Positions 55,605 through 63,530 of a DNA stretch of 64,000 nt are shown here, in pieces. The DNA comes from Mycolicibacterium mengxianglii. Lineage in GTDB: Bacteria > Actinomycetota > Actinomycetes > Mycobacteriales > Mycobacteriaceae. The position numbers and the translations under genes were made by a program. Location: assembly GCF_015710575.1 (NCBI RefSeq), contig NZ_CP065373.1:5456001-5520000 (forward strand), written 5' to 3'. The notes under the pieces were generated by a model. The model was not told the origin of the DNA. It did no database searches and saw only the letters and a program-made list of their open reading frames with translations. Each line of letters opens with the position of its first letter. Position 1 is the stretch's first letter.

Positions 55605-56471
55605 CTAGCACCCAAATTTCGACTCGGCGGCCCCAAACTGACACAGCACGCCGAAATGGTCGGACGGGAAAACCCGCGGCAGCGCAGGGGAAACGGGTTC
55701 ACACCCGAGCAGTCTGATGCGCTCCGGCACCCAGGCGTCGCCCTTGCACAACACCCGGTCGAAGCGGACGTGGCGGTGCTTGTCCTTGTTGTCGAATCGC
55801 ATCAGGTTGACAGACGTGTCCTCGGTGTAACCGGGATCGCCGGGTCGCAACGCGGGCCAGACGTCACGATAGTCGGGAGGCAGGAGGTGGTTCTCGTCAT
55901 CGCGCATGTTGAAGTCACCCGCCACGATCACGTTGTCGGAGTTGCGGTTGGCCCGGAACAGGCATGACAGTTGCCGCGCGCGTGTCCGTTGTGCGGTTTT
56001 GCCGCTTTCGAGATGCACGCCGACGATCTTCTGTGCGGTGCTGTTGAGTTCGAATTCCGCTGTCAGGTAACCGCGCGACAGCTTGGTGGGCAACCGGGTG
56101 TAGGTCACGCGCCCTACGGCCGGCCGGGACAGTAGCAGCATGCCGTAATTGCCGAGTCGGCCACCGATGATGGCAGCACGACGGTAGTGCGTCCTGATCC
56201 ACGGTTGGGCGAGCAGGACGTCGAGCGCAGGCTGGGTCACTTCCTGAAAGACCATGACATCCGGCATCTCTCGGGACAACACGGTGGCGATCGTCTGATA
56301 TCGCTGCTGTGCATGGTAGTCGTCGTACCAGATGTTGAACGTCGCCACCGATAACGACGAGCAAGTGACGGGACGGGTGTCGCGGCTGTCCACCCAGCGG
56401 CCGGCCCCCTCGTCGAACTGCCCGACCGGGACCCGGATGGTGCGGTGCAAAAACGTGTTGCGCCATGACAT
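55605..56471 (-). CDS. Endonuclease/exonuclease/phosphatase (EEP) family protein
   Basis: This 288-residue Mg-dependent hydrolase has VATFNIWYDD (metal-binding Asn), VMVFQEVTQ (catalytic Glu), VIVAGDFNMRDDE (GDFN motif) and SDHFGVL (SDH motif). These are diagnostic for the DNase I-like EEP superfamily, which includes TDP2, AP endonucleases and sphingomyelinases. The specific substrate cannot be named. The ATG is one base after the stop of the upstream tocopherol-cyclase-like gene (TGA-G-ATG), so the genes are cotranscribed. No signal peptide. Confidence 0.85.
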   Translation of the reverse strand: MSWRNTFLHRTIRVPVGQFDEGAGRWVDSRDTRPVTCSSLSVATFNIWYDDYHAQQRYQTIATVLSREMPDVMVFQEVTQPALDVLLAQPWIRTHYRRAAIIGGRLGNYGMLLLSRPAVGRVTYTRLPTKLSRGYLTAEFELNSTAQKIVGVHLESGKTAQRTRARQLSCLFRANRNSDNVIVAGDFNMRDDENHLLPPDYRDVWPALRPGDPGYTEDTSVNLMRFDNKDKHRHVRFDRVLCKGDAWVPERIRLLGCEPVSPALPRVFPSDHFGVLCQFGAAESKFGC

Positions 56472-56472
56472 C

Positions 56473-57462
56473 TCAGGACGGCCTGTCACCGATCTCCAGT
56501 CCGGCCAGTTCCGTTGTCCCGTCGAAGATCACCCGGCCCCACTCACGAACGGTGCAGCGCAGGCGACCTGCCAGGTATTCGAAGTCGGTGTCGACGTTGC
56601 GACGCTCACCGGGCAACGGCACCGGCAGCACATGTGGTCCGTCGCTGGTTCCGCGCCCGTCCAGTTCGATCTGGTAGCGCGCGTTGCGGGCGGAGACCTG
56701 CCAGCTGTCGTCGCCGCCCCGGTAGGTCACCGGGGCCGGCGGCGTGATGCGAATGACCTTCTCACCCAACCGCACCACCACTCCGGTGACTTCACGGCGC
56801 AGCGGCCCCAGTTCGAGCAGTCCGCCGGAGAACGCCACACACACATCGGCGTCGTCGAAGTCATGCGCCTGTCCCCACCACCACCGCTGCGGGAAGCCGG
56901 CTCCCCAGTTGCGTTCGCAATAAAGGGTGGCGTCGTTGAACGTCCACTGTTGCTCGCCGTGGGTGACGGTGCCCGATGCCCGGCCGTTGAGACGGTATGG
57001 ATGCCAGTACTGGTTGAGGAAGGGCACCGCGGATACCGCTCCGCCACCGGCGAACGCTTTGGGCCACCGATAGTCTTCGTCGACCCGCAGGTGCAGCGCG
57101 GTATCCCCGATGACCATGGTCAGCTTCTCCCGCTCGGCGTCAACACAGTTGCCATCGGATTCGGCCCGCACCGAGAACCTGGCCTCGTCGGCGCTGGCGT
57201 TGTCGATCGCCGCCGAGCGCACGATCCCGCCCGGGTGCACGGCAATCGCGGCGGTGGACCAGTCTCCGTCGGGGTGGCGGTTGGCGCTGCAGAGAGCGAC
57301 GACGACGCGCCCTGTCGCGGGGTCGGACAGACGCCAGAACCAGCCTTCCATCTCGGTGCCGTGTGAGGGCACCGGATCCCCGAACGGCACGTCAGCGCCG
57401 GTCCTCCGAAACATCGAGACGGCCTGCCGGCCCGCGCGTCCCAGGGTGTTGGTTACATCCAC
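56473..57462 (-). CDS. Tocopherol cyclase-like family protein
   Basis: This protein of about 329 residues has the hallmark EGWFWRLSD near the start, WNFNDATLYCERNWG-type core (TFNDATLYCERNWGAGFPQRWWWGQ) and HPDGDWSTAAIAVHP. These match the tocopherol cyclase (VTE1) family, a lipocalin-like fold. Mycobacteria are not known to make tocopherol, so the ligand is probably another lipid. The start is uncertain: GTG 57462 is chosen, with ATG 57414 and ATG 57564 as alternatives. It forms a two-gene unit with the EEP gene. Confidence 0.72.
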   Translation of the reverse strand: MDVTNTLGRAGRQAVSMFRRTGADVPFGDPVPSHGTEMEGWFWRLSDPATGRVVVALCSANRHPDGDWSTAAIAVHPGGIVRSAAIDNASADEARFSVRAESDGNCVDAEREKLTMVIGDTALHLRVDEDYRWPKAFAGGGAVSAVPFLNQYWHPYRLNGRASGTVTHGEQQWTFNDATLYCERNWGAGFPQRWWWGQAHDFDDADVCVAFSGGLLELGPLRREVTGVVVRLGEKVIRITPPAPVTYRGGDDSWQVSARNARYQIELDGRGTSDGPHVLPVPLPGERRNVDTDFEYLAGRLRCTVREWGRVIFDGTTELAGLEIGDRPS

Positions 57463-57756
57463 CCGACTGCTGGTACCCCCCTGGGCACCCGGCCAATCGG
57501 CTTGGGCGGATGCGGGGATAGATCCCACCAGGGCGCGGTCACTGGAGCCGGCGATGTGCACCATCGGGAAACAGTTCACTGTGGCACTGGCCGGCGTGAT
57601 CCGCCGTTGAGGGAGCAGGGTGCCCAAAACTTCGACAGCACAACGGGTTTCCGGGTGCAGAACCCTGCCGACACTGCGGCCTGGCCGACCGCCGATTGGT
57701 GGCAGAACCCGATGTAGCGCATACCCGCTGCACACCCCGGGAAGGGGTAGCGGCCA

Positions 57757-58869
57757 TCAGTGGAATTCGATCACCTGACGCACGGCCCGCCCCGCCGCGA
57801 GCTCGTCCATCCCCTGGTTGATCTGCTCGAGGCTGATCGAGGCCGACACCAGCGATTCCACCGGTAGCTTGCCCGCTCGCCACATCGCCACGAAACGCGG
57901 AATATCGCGGGCCGGCACCGCCGAACCGAGATAACTGCCGATCAGCGATCTGCCCTCGGCCACAAAACCCAGCGGGGACAGCGTGATCCGGGCGTCAGGC
58001 CGCGGCAGACCCACGGTGATGGTCCGACCACCGGGCCCGGTGAGGGCCACCGCGGTTTCCAACGCCGCCGGATGGCCGACCGCTTCGATGACCACCGCCG
58101 CCTTGAGGCCGGCCTCGACGGCCTGCTCCGGGGTGTAGACCTCGTGGGCACCGGCGGCCAGCGCGTCGTCCAGTTTGCCCGCCAGCTGGTCGATTCCGAC
58201 AACGCGGACGTCGGCGTGGGCCAGCGCGGTCAGCACGGCCGCCATCCCCACACCTCCGAGCCCCACCACGATCACTGTCTGCCCGGGCCGGGGCAGGCCG
58301 GCGTTGAGTACTGCGCCGCCGCCGGTGAGCACCGCGCACCCCAGCAGCGACGCGACGACCGGAGGAACATCGGAGTCCACCGGCACGACGGAACGTCGAT
58401 CGACCACGGCATGGGTGGCGAAGCCGGACACCCCGAGGTGGTGGCGCACCGGTTGGCCGTCGCGGGTGAGCCGGATCGCGCCGCTCATCAATGTGCCCGC
58501 GGCGTTGGCGGCGCTGCCCGGTATGCACGGCGCCAGGCCGTCGGTGGCGCACGCGTCGCAGTGGCCGCACCGCGGCAGGAATGTCATCACCACCCGTTGG
58601 CCGACCGGCAGGTCGGACGCGTCCCCGCCGATCTTCTCGACCACGCCCGCCGCTTCGTGTCCCAGCAGCATCGGCACCGGCCGGACCCGGTTTCCGTCGA
58701 CCACCGACAGATCGGAATGGCAGAGTCCGGCCGCTTCGATGCGGATCAGCAGTTCACCGTCACCGGGCGGCGCCAGATCCAGTTCCGAGATGCTCAGCGG
58801 AGTGGATTCGGCATAGGGCCGCGCCAGCCCGATCTGCTCCAGTACGGCGCCGCGAATCGTGGTGCTCAT
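57757..58869 (-). CDS. Zinc-dependent alcohol dehydrogenase (MDR family)
   Basis: This 370-residue protein has catalytic-zinc ligands near LCHSDLSV (Cys) and GHEAAGVVE (His, Glu), the four-Cys structural zinc lobe (RCGHCDACATDGLAPC) and an NAD(P)-binding Rossmann segment (VIVVGLGGVGMAAVLTA). It oxidises alcohols or reduces aldehydes. ATG 58869 follows a TGAGG-type context, and the upstream in-frame extension runs antisense into the thioesterase gene. Divergent from that gene with 36 bases between starts. Confidence 0.9.
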   Translation of the reverse strand: MSTTIRGAVLEQIGLARPYAESTPLSISELDLAPPGDGELLIRIEAAGLCHSDLSVVDGNRVRPVPMLLGHEAAGVVEKIGGDASDLPVGQRVVMTFLPRCGHCDACATDGLAPCIPGSAANAAGTLMSGAIRLTRDGQPVRHHLGVSGFATHAVVDRRSVVPVDSDVPPVVASLLGCAVLTGGGAVLNAGLPRPGQTVIVVGLGGVGMAAVLTALAHADVRVVGIDQLAGKLDDALAAGAHEVYTPEQAVEAGLKAAVVIEAVGHPAALETAVALTGPGGRTITVGLPRPDARITLSPLGFVAEGRSLIGSYLGSAVPARDIPRFVAMWRAGKLPVESLVSASISLEQINQGMDELAAGRAVRQVIEFH

Positions 58870-58905
58870 CCGTCCAGCCTGCCTCACCTGCCAGACTGTG
58901 AGGCG

Positions 58906-59364
58906 ATGACCAGTAGCGAACGTGAGCTGACCAGTGCCGATTTCCCGGTCCACTGGCCGGTGCTGACCCGGTGGACCGACAACGACATGTTCGGCCACCT
59001 CAACAACGCCGTGTACTACCAGCTGTTCGACACCGCGATCAACGCCTGGATCAACACCAGCACCGGCATCGACCCGCTGACCGCGCCGTGGCTGGGTGTG
59101 GTCGCGGAGTCCGGGTGCCGCTACTTCGCCGAGCTGAAGTTCCCCCAGCCGCTGATGATCGGCCTGGCCGTGTCGAAGTTGGGCCGCACCAGTGTCACCT
59201 ACCGGCTGTGCGCGTTCGCCTCAGCGGCCGGCGAAACCGAGCTGCTGCACCCCGTCGCCGCCGTCGGGCACTGGGTGCACGTCTACGTCGACCGGACGAC
59301 CCGCAGACCGGTGCCCATCCCGGAGACCATCCGCGAACTGCTGGCGACGGCGGTTCGGGACTAA
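58906..59364 (+). CDS. Acyl-CoA thioesterase (hot-dog/4HBT fold)
   Basis: This 152-residue protein has the FPVHWPVLTRWTDNDMFGHLNNAVYYQLFDTA core, whose Asp near residue 25 and following HLNN are the 4-hydroxybenzoyl-CoA thioesterase-type catalytic region. The rest forms the hot-dog beta sheet. It would hydrolyse acyl-CoAs; the chain length is unknown. Start 58906 is the first ATG before the fold and has GAGG nearby. Its stop overlaps the convergent membrane protein's stop by three bases. Confidence 0.88.
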   Translation: MTSSERELTSADFPVHWPVLTRWTDNDMFGHLNNAVYYQLFDTAINAWINTSTGIDPLTAPWLGVVAESGCRYFAELKFPQPLMIGLAVSKLGRTSVTYRLCAFASAAGETELLHPVAAVGHWVHVYVDRTTRRPVPIPETIRELLATAVRD

Positions 59365-59864
59365 CCGCAGAGCTGCCCCAGGGTGGTGTTCAGGCCGTCG
59401 ATCTGCTGCAGCAGCGCGGCCTGACCCGGGTCGGTGTTGAGGGCACCGGCCGTCGCCGCCGCGCCGAAGTCCATCAGTGCGTTGCCGAACTGCCGCAACG
59501 GGTCGGCCAGCTGGGCCGGGGTGGCCGGGTCCAGCCGGTTCAGCACGTACTCACCGCCGCTGATCAGCGCCACCCGCGCGTTGGCGGCCACCGCCAGCGC
59601 CCCGGTGACATCCCCCTCACCGCCGGGTGGGGTCAGGTTCGTGTTCGTCGCCACCCCGGTGCGCACCGTGCTGTACGCCGAGCACGCCGTCGCCTTCGCC
59701 GCGGCCTGCTGTTCCAGCGTGTACTCCTCGGTTTCCCGCGACTGCAACCAGGTGTAGACCCACAGTCCCAGCGCCGCACACGCGATGACCAGGGCCAACG
59801 ATGCGAGGAGCACGCCGGCACGGGACCGACGCACACCGCTGGGCGGATCTCCGGGGGCCTGCAT
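59361..59864 (-). CDS. Membrane-anchored hypothetical protein (Mce-associated-like)
   Basis: This 167-residue protein has a basic cytoplasmic N-terminus, one membrane helix (about residues 16-40, GVLLASLALVIACAALGLWVYTWL) and an extracytoplasmic helical domain. Two Cys residues lie near positions 59 and 166 and could form a disulfide. The single-helix layout and Ala-rich outer domain recall Mce-associated membrane proteins, but the match is weak. ATG 59864 is preceded by TACGAT at leaderless spacing. No function is assigned. Confidence 0.65.
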   Translation of the reverse strand: MQAPGDPPSGVRRSRAGVLLASLALVIACAALGLWVYTWLQSRETEEYTLEQQAAAKATACSAYSTVRTGVATNTNLTPPGGEGDVTGALAVAANARVALISGGEYVLNRLDPATPAQLADPLRQFGNALMDFGAAATAGALNTDPGQAALLQQIDGLNTTLGQLCG

Positions 59865-59872
59865 GGGTGTTG

Positions 59873-59915
59873 ATCGTAATGAGGGTGCAACCACGAAGTT
59901 CCGGCGGAATAGTGT
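59873..59915. promoter_or_regulatory. Divergent leaderless promoters
   Basis: TACGAT on the minus strand (59878-59873) lies eight bases before the ATG at 59864, and TAGTGT on the plus strand (59910-59915) lies six bases before the ATG at 59922. Both fit the TANNNT -10 consensus with the start codon at the transcription start. Neither gene has a ribosome-binding site. Confidence 0.5.
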
Positions 59916-59921
59916 TGCGGT

Positions 59922-60545
59922 ATGCGGTGGCAACTCAGACGCGGTGCCCTGCTGTGCGCGGCGACGGTGGCAGTGGTGTGCACCCTGGGCACCGCCACCG
60001 CGCACGGCGAACCCGGGCCCTCTGATCAGGACGGAACCCTGGTGGGCCCGTCGGCGTCCGGCTTCCCGCCTTCGGGCCAGCCGTTCGCGGTCGGCGACGC
60101 CGCAATCGACTCGTTCGGCGGTTATCTTCCCGACGGGTTGCCGCTGAGCCCCTTCGACGTGACCAATCCGGTGATCGGGCGACTGGACCCGGCCCTGGTG
60201 TCGGCGGTGCAGGAAGCGACCCGCGCCGCAGCGGCCGACGGCATCGAGATGCGGATCAACTCCGGTTGGCGCTCCCGCGGATTCCAGCAGCGGCTGTTCG
60301 AAGACGGCGTGGTGACCTACGGAAGTGTCCAGGCGGCACAGGAATTCGTGGCCTCGCCGGAGGCCTCCATGCACGTGGCCGGCAAGGCCGTGGACGTCGG
60401 CCCGCCGGAGGCCGCGGCGTGGATGTCACACAACGGCGTCCGGTTCGGGCTGTGCCAGGTGTTCGCCAACGAGCTGTGGCACTACGAACTCACCGCCGAC
60501 GACCAGGGCCGCTGTCCGCCGATGAAGCCGAACGCCGCAGGGTGA
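59922..60545 (+). CDS. VanY/LdcB-like D-alanyl-D-alanine carboxypeptidase (M15)
   Basis: This 207-residue exported protein has an N-terminal signal peptide (basic MRWQLRRG, hydrophobic stretch, Ala-rich cleavage region near HGEPG). The M15 peptidase domain carries the zinc motif SMHVAGKAVDVG (SxHxxGxAxD) and ELWHYE (HxE-type third ligand), and INSGWRSRGFQQRLF before it. It should trim cell-wall peptides in the periplasm. ATG 59922 is supported by a TAGTGT -10-like element at leaderless spacing. Its 3' end overlaps the convergent metallophosphoesterase by 56 bases. Confidence 0.9.
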   Translation: MRWQLRRGALLCAATVAVVCTLGTATAHGEPGPSDQDGTLVGPSASGFPPSGQPFAVGDAAIDSFGGYLPDGLPLSPFDVTNPVIGRLDPALVSAVQEATRAAAADGIEMRINSGWRSRGFQQRLFEDGVVTYGSVQAAQEFVASPEASMHVAGKAVDVGPPEAAAWMSHNGVRFGLCQVFANELWHYELTADDQGRCPPMKPNAAG

Positions 60546-61668
60546 GCACGGTGATCTCGCTCGGTGCGAACACCCGGAACGGTGGGCCCCAGAATCCGGT
60601 ACCCCGGCTGGTGTAGAGCTGGGTACGCCGGCCGTGCCTGCTCAGTCCGTGCACCACCGGCTGATCCAGCCGGACCAGCAGATTGAACGGCCAGATCTGC
60701 CCGCCGTGCGTGTGACCGGAGATCTGCAGGTCGACACCGGCCGTGACGGCCCCGGTGACCTGCTTGGGCTGGTGCGCCAGCAGCAGCACCGGTAACTGCG
60801 GATCGGCGCCCCGCAGGGCGGTGTCCAGGTCGGCGCCGTGCCCGTCGAGGCCGGACGCCCGCGCGGTGCGGTCGTCCACGCCGGCGACGACGAGCTTGTC
60901 ACCGCCACGTTCGACCACGATGTGCTTGTTGTGCAACACATCCCAGCCGATCTGCGTGAAGTGGTCGAGCCAGCCCTGCGCCTCGCTGAAGTATTCGTGG
61001 TTGCCGGTGACATACACGCGGGCGTGCCTGCTGCGCACCGCCGCCAACGGAGCGGCCTGCGCCTGCCGCAGCGCCACCGTGCCGTCCGCGACGTCACCGA
61101 CGTGGGCGACGATGTCGGCGTCGAGCTCGTTGACACGGTCCACCACCGCGGCCGACCACCGGGCCCGGTCGATCGGGCCGTAGTGGGTGTCGGTGAGGAT
61201 CGCCACCCGCAGCCCGTCCAGCCCGGCGCCGAGCCGGTCGAGGACGACATCGACGTCCTTGATCCGCGGCAGCCGCATCGCCTCGAAATGGCCCCATGCC
61301 AGCAGAGCGACGACGGCCACCAGCACTGCGCCGGCGATCAGTCGCGATCTCGCCGGGTCCTCGACACCGGCCACCCACAACACCAGTCCGAGCAGCTGCC
61401 CCAGCACCGACCACACGAACAGCACCCACGCGACGCCCAACAGCACGTCAGCGGTGATCGCCGCCCAGTCCAGGTGCCTGCGGCCGTGTCCCAGCATGGT
61501 CAGCACCGGCAACCCCACGAAGACGGCCACGAACACCACCGTCCCGGCGATCACCACCGCCGTCGGCCATGCGGTGCCGGCCCACAGCAGCGTCCACCAG
61601 GGCACACCGAGCAGAATCGCCATGACCACGAACACGAACAGCAGACGGCGCCACCGGGACTTTGCCAT
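60490..61668 (-). CDS. Membrane metallophosphoesterase (YkuE-like)
   Basis: This 392-residue protein starts with about four to five transmembrane helices (residues 8-130). A calcineurin-like phosphoesterase domain with all metal motifs follows: ILTDTHYGP (DxH), HVGDVADG (GD), VTGNHEYF (GNHE), LLLAHQPKQ (H) and ISGHTHGGQIWP (GHTH). It hydrolyses a phosphodiester outside or inside the membrane; relatives include UDP-diacylglucosamine pyrophosphohydrolases and cyclic nucleotide phosphodiesterases. The substrate is not evident. It is followed on the same strand by a PHP gene 32 bases upstream. Confidence 0.9.
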   Translation of the reverse strand: MAKSRWRRLLFVFVVMAILLGVPWWTLLWAGTAWPTAVVIAGTVVFVAVFVGLPVLTMLGHGRRHLDWAAITADVLLGVAWVLFVWSVLGQLLGLVLWVAGVEDPARSRLIAGAVLVAVVALLAWGHFEAMRLPRIKDVDVVLDRLGAGLDGLRVAILTDTHYGPIDRARWSAAVVDRVNELDADIVAHVGDVADGTVALRQAQAAPLAAVRSRHARVYVTGNHEYFSEAQGWLDHFTQIGWDVLHNKHIVVERGGDKLVVAGVDDRTARASGLDGHGADLDTALRGADPQLPVLLLAHQPKQVTGAVTAGVDLQISGHTHGGQIWPFNLLVRLDQPVVHGLSRHGRRTQLYTSRGTGFWGPPFRVFAPSEITVLTLRRSASSADSGPGRRR

Positions 61669-61700
61669 TTGCGAGAGGGTACCTGCGGCCGCGGTCCGCC

Positions 61701-62534
61701 CTAGCGACGCCAGAAGTCGTACTCGTCGCGGCCCGGCCGGAAACCCGCGGCGGCCACGATGTCGACCGCAACGTCGAACAGGGCGCCCACCCGCAGCGGC
61801 ACATGGGCGTCACTGCCGAAGGACACCGCGTCGCCGCCTTCCTCGTACCACCACCGCATCAAGCTCGCCGAGGCCAGCGGGCTCGCGGTGTTGAGTTCCA
61901 GCGCGCGCCCCGACGTTGCCAGCGCCCGGAAGACGGCGCGGTACTCCTCTTCGTAGTCTTCCTCGCGGTACTCCCCGGCCTCCCAGGTCGGCCAGTACCG
62001 ACGCGGGTAGTCGCAGTGCGCCAGCACCTGGAAAATGTCAGACCGTTCGACGAGGTTCAGCAGTTCGGCGAAGTAGTCCCGGACGATGTCACCGGCGGGT
62101 CGATCGCCGAACACCCGGTCGGTGTAGACCAGTCGGCCGTCGTGCACGATGGAGTGCAACGATCCGAGCACCCGGTCGAACTGCGCCTGCCGCAGCACCG
62201 CGGCGACACTGCCGGCGAAGTGGTGCGGCTCACCGGCTTCGATGCCGGTGAGGATCCGCAGTTCGGGGAAGCGGTCGCGACACTCCTGCACACTGGCCAG
62301 GTAGCCGTCGATGTCGACCGGGAGAACTCTTTCGCGCCAAGCTATTTCAGCGTGCCCATGGTCATGTGGAGCGGGATTGTCGCCGGCACCCCATTCGGTG
62401 AAATCGACGTGTTCGGTGAACGCGACCGACGGCAGCCCCACCTGCACCGCGCGACGGCAGGTCTGTTCCATCGAGGCGTTGACTCCGGTATCCCAGGAGA
62501 ACTGCGAGTGGACGTGGTTGTCGGCAGGGAGCAC
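61701..62534 (-). CDS. PHP-domain histidinol-phosphatase-like enzyme (HisJ type)
   Basis: This 277-residue stand-alone PHP protein has DNHVHSQFSWDTG, FTEHVDF, GIEAGEPHHF, GSLHSIV, AHCDYPRRYW and GSDAHVP, the metal-ligand blocks of the family. Its length is close to the HisJ/YtvP histidinol-phosphatase group. Another PHP protein exists at 4816, but this one has no HhH region. The actual substrate could be another phosphoester. The first ATG (62534) is chosen. It is divergent from the MenC-like gene. Confidence 0.85.
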   Translation of the reverse strand: MLPADNHVHSQFSWDTGVNASMEQTCRRAVQVGLPSVAFTEHVDFTEWGAGDNPAPHDHGHAEIAWRERVLPVDIDGYLASVQECRDRFPELRILTGIEAGEPHHFAGSVAAVLRQAQFDRVLGSLHSIVHDGRLVYTDRVFGDRPAGDIVRDYFAELLNLVERSDIFQVLAHCDYPRRYWPTWEAGEYREEDYEEEYRAVFRALATSGRALELNTASPLASASLMRWWYEEGGDAVSFGSDAHVPLRVGALFDVAVDIVAAAGFRPGRDEYDFWRR

Positions 62535-62588
62535 GTTCGTGATCCTCGCACGTCGCGGCCGCTGCCCACCGGCTAGCGTGGGGCGCTA

Positions 62589-63530
62589 GTGAAAACGCTG
62601 ATCGACTTCGACAACGCCGTCGTGGTGGCCATCCCGGTGCGGGCCGGGTTCGGCGAACCCGGCCGTCGTGAGTGCATGCTGCTCGAAGGCCCGCAGGGTT
62701 GGGGCGAGTTCAGCCCACCTCCGGACATCGACGATCACCTGGCGGCCCGCTGGCTCACCGCAGCCGTGGAGCCCGGCACTGTCGGCTGGCCCGACGCGGT
62801 GCGGGGCCGGGTCCCGGTCGCGGTCGAGGTTCCCGCGCTCGACCCCGAACAGGCGCACCAGCTGGTCGCGGCCGCGGGCTGTCGTACCGCCGAGGTCCGC
62901 GTCACCGGGGTCGGCGACACCGCCCGGGTGGCGGCGGTGCGCGACGCCCTGGGCCCGCGGGGACGGCTGCGCTGTGTTGCGGACGGGACGTGGGACGTCG
63001 AAACCGCGGCCGCCGCCGTCGCTGCCCTGGCCCGGGCTGCCGGTGACCTCGAATACGTCGAGCAGCCCTGCAGGACAGCCGAAGAGTTGGCCACCCTGCG
63101 CCGCAATGTCGACGTCCGGATCGCCGTGCGGGCGGTGCCGGGCATGTCGGTGGGTGAAGTCGCCGATGTGGTGGTGCTGGAGTGCGCGTCGTTGGGCGGT
63201 GTCCGTCGATCGCTGCGCATCGCCGAGACGACCGGGCTGCCGGCCGTGGTCCGGGCGGGCCGCCAGACCAGCATCGGCATCGCCGGAGCCGTGGCACTCG
63301 CCGGTGCCCTGCCCGAGTTGCCGTTCGATTGCGCCGTCGGCCGTCCGTCCTGGGTGAGCGCCGATGTGGCCAGCACATCGCGGGCCCTGGTGGCTGCAGA
63401 CGGATATGTACCGGTGGCGCCGATGCCCCCGGCCCCGGAGTCCGCCCTGCTGCAGGAGTACGCGATCGACGATGCGGACCGGCTCACATGGTGGCGCGGA
63501 CGGCTTGCGCGGGCGCGCGGCGCGCTGTGA
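62589..63530 (+). CDS. MenC-like enolase-superfamily protein lacking catalytic residues
   Basis: This 313-residue protein aligns end to end with actinobacterial o-succinylbenzoate synthase (MenC): LLEGPQGWGEFSPP, VRDALGPRGRLR, LEYVEQPC, RIAETTGLPAVV and a GIAGAVALAGALPELPF end. The active site is largely lost. The KxK lysines are replaced in EVR (102-104), the metal Asp of VDANG is V130-A131-D132, the DE pair of ADES is R181-A182, and the Lys of VLKVAPLGG is Glu198. Only Glu158 (EQPC) remains. The start is GTG 62589, nine bases after TAGCGT. It cannot make o-succinylbenzoate by the known mechanism. Confidence 0.82.
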   Translation: MKTLIDFDNAVVVAIPVRAGFGEPGRRECMLLEGPQGWGEFSPPPDIDDHLAARWLTAAVEPGTVGWPDAVRGRVPVAVEVPALDPEQAHQLVAAAGCRTAEVRVTGVGDTARVAAVRDALGPRGRLRCVADGTWDVETAAAAVAALARAAGDLEYVEQPCRTAEELATLRRNVDVRIAVRAVPGMSVGEVADVVVLECASLGGVRRSLRIAETTGLPAVVRAGRQTSIGIAGAVALAGALPELPFDCAVGRPSWVSADVASTSRALVAADGYVPVAPMPPAPESALLQEYAIDDADRLTWWRGRLARARGAL

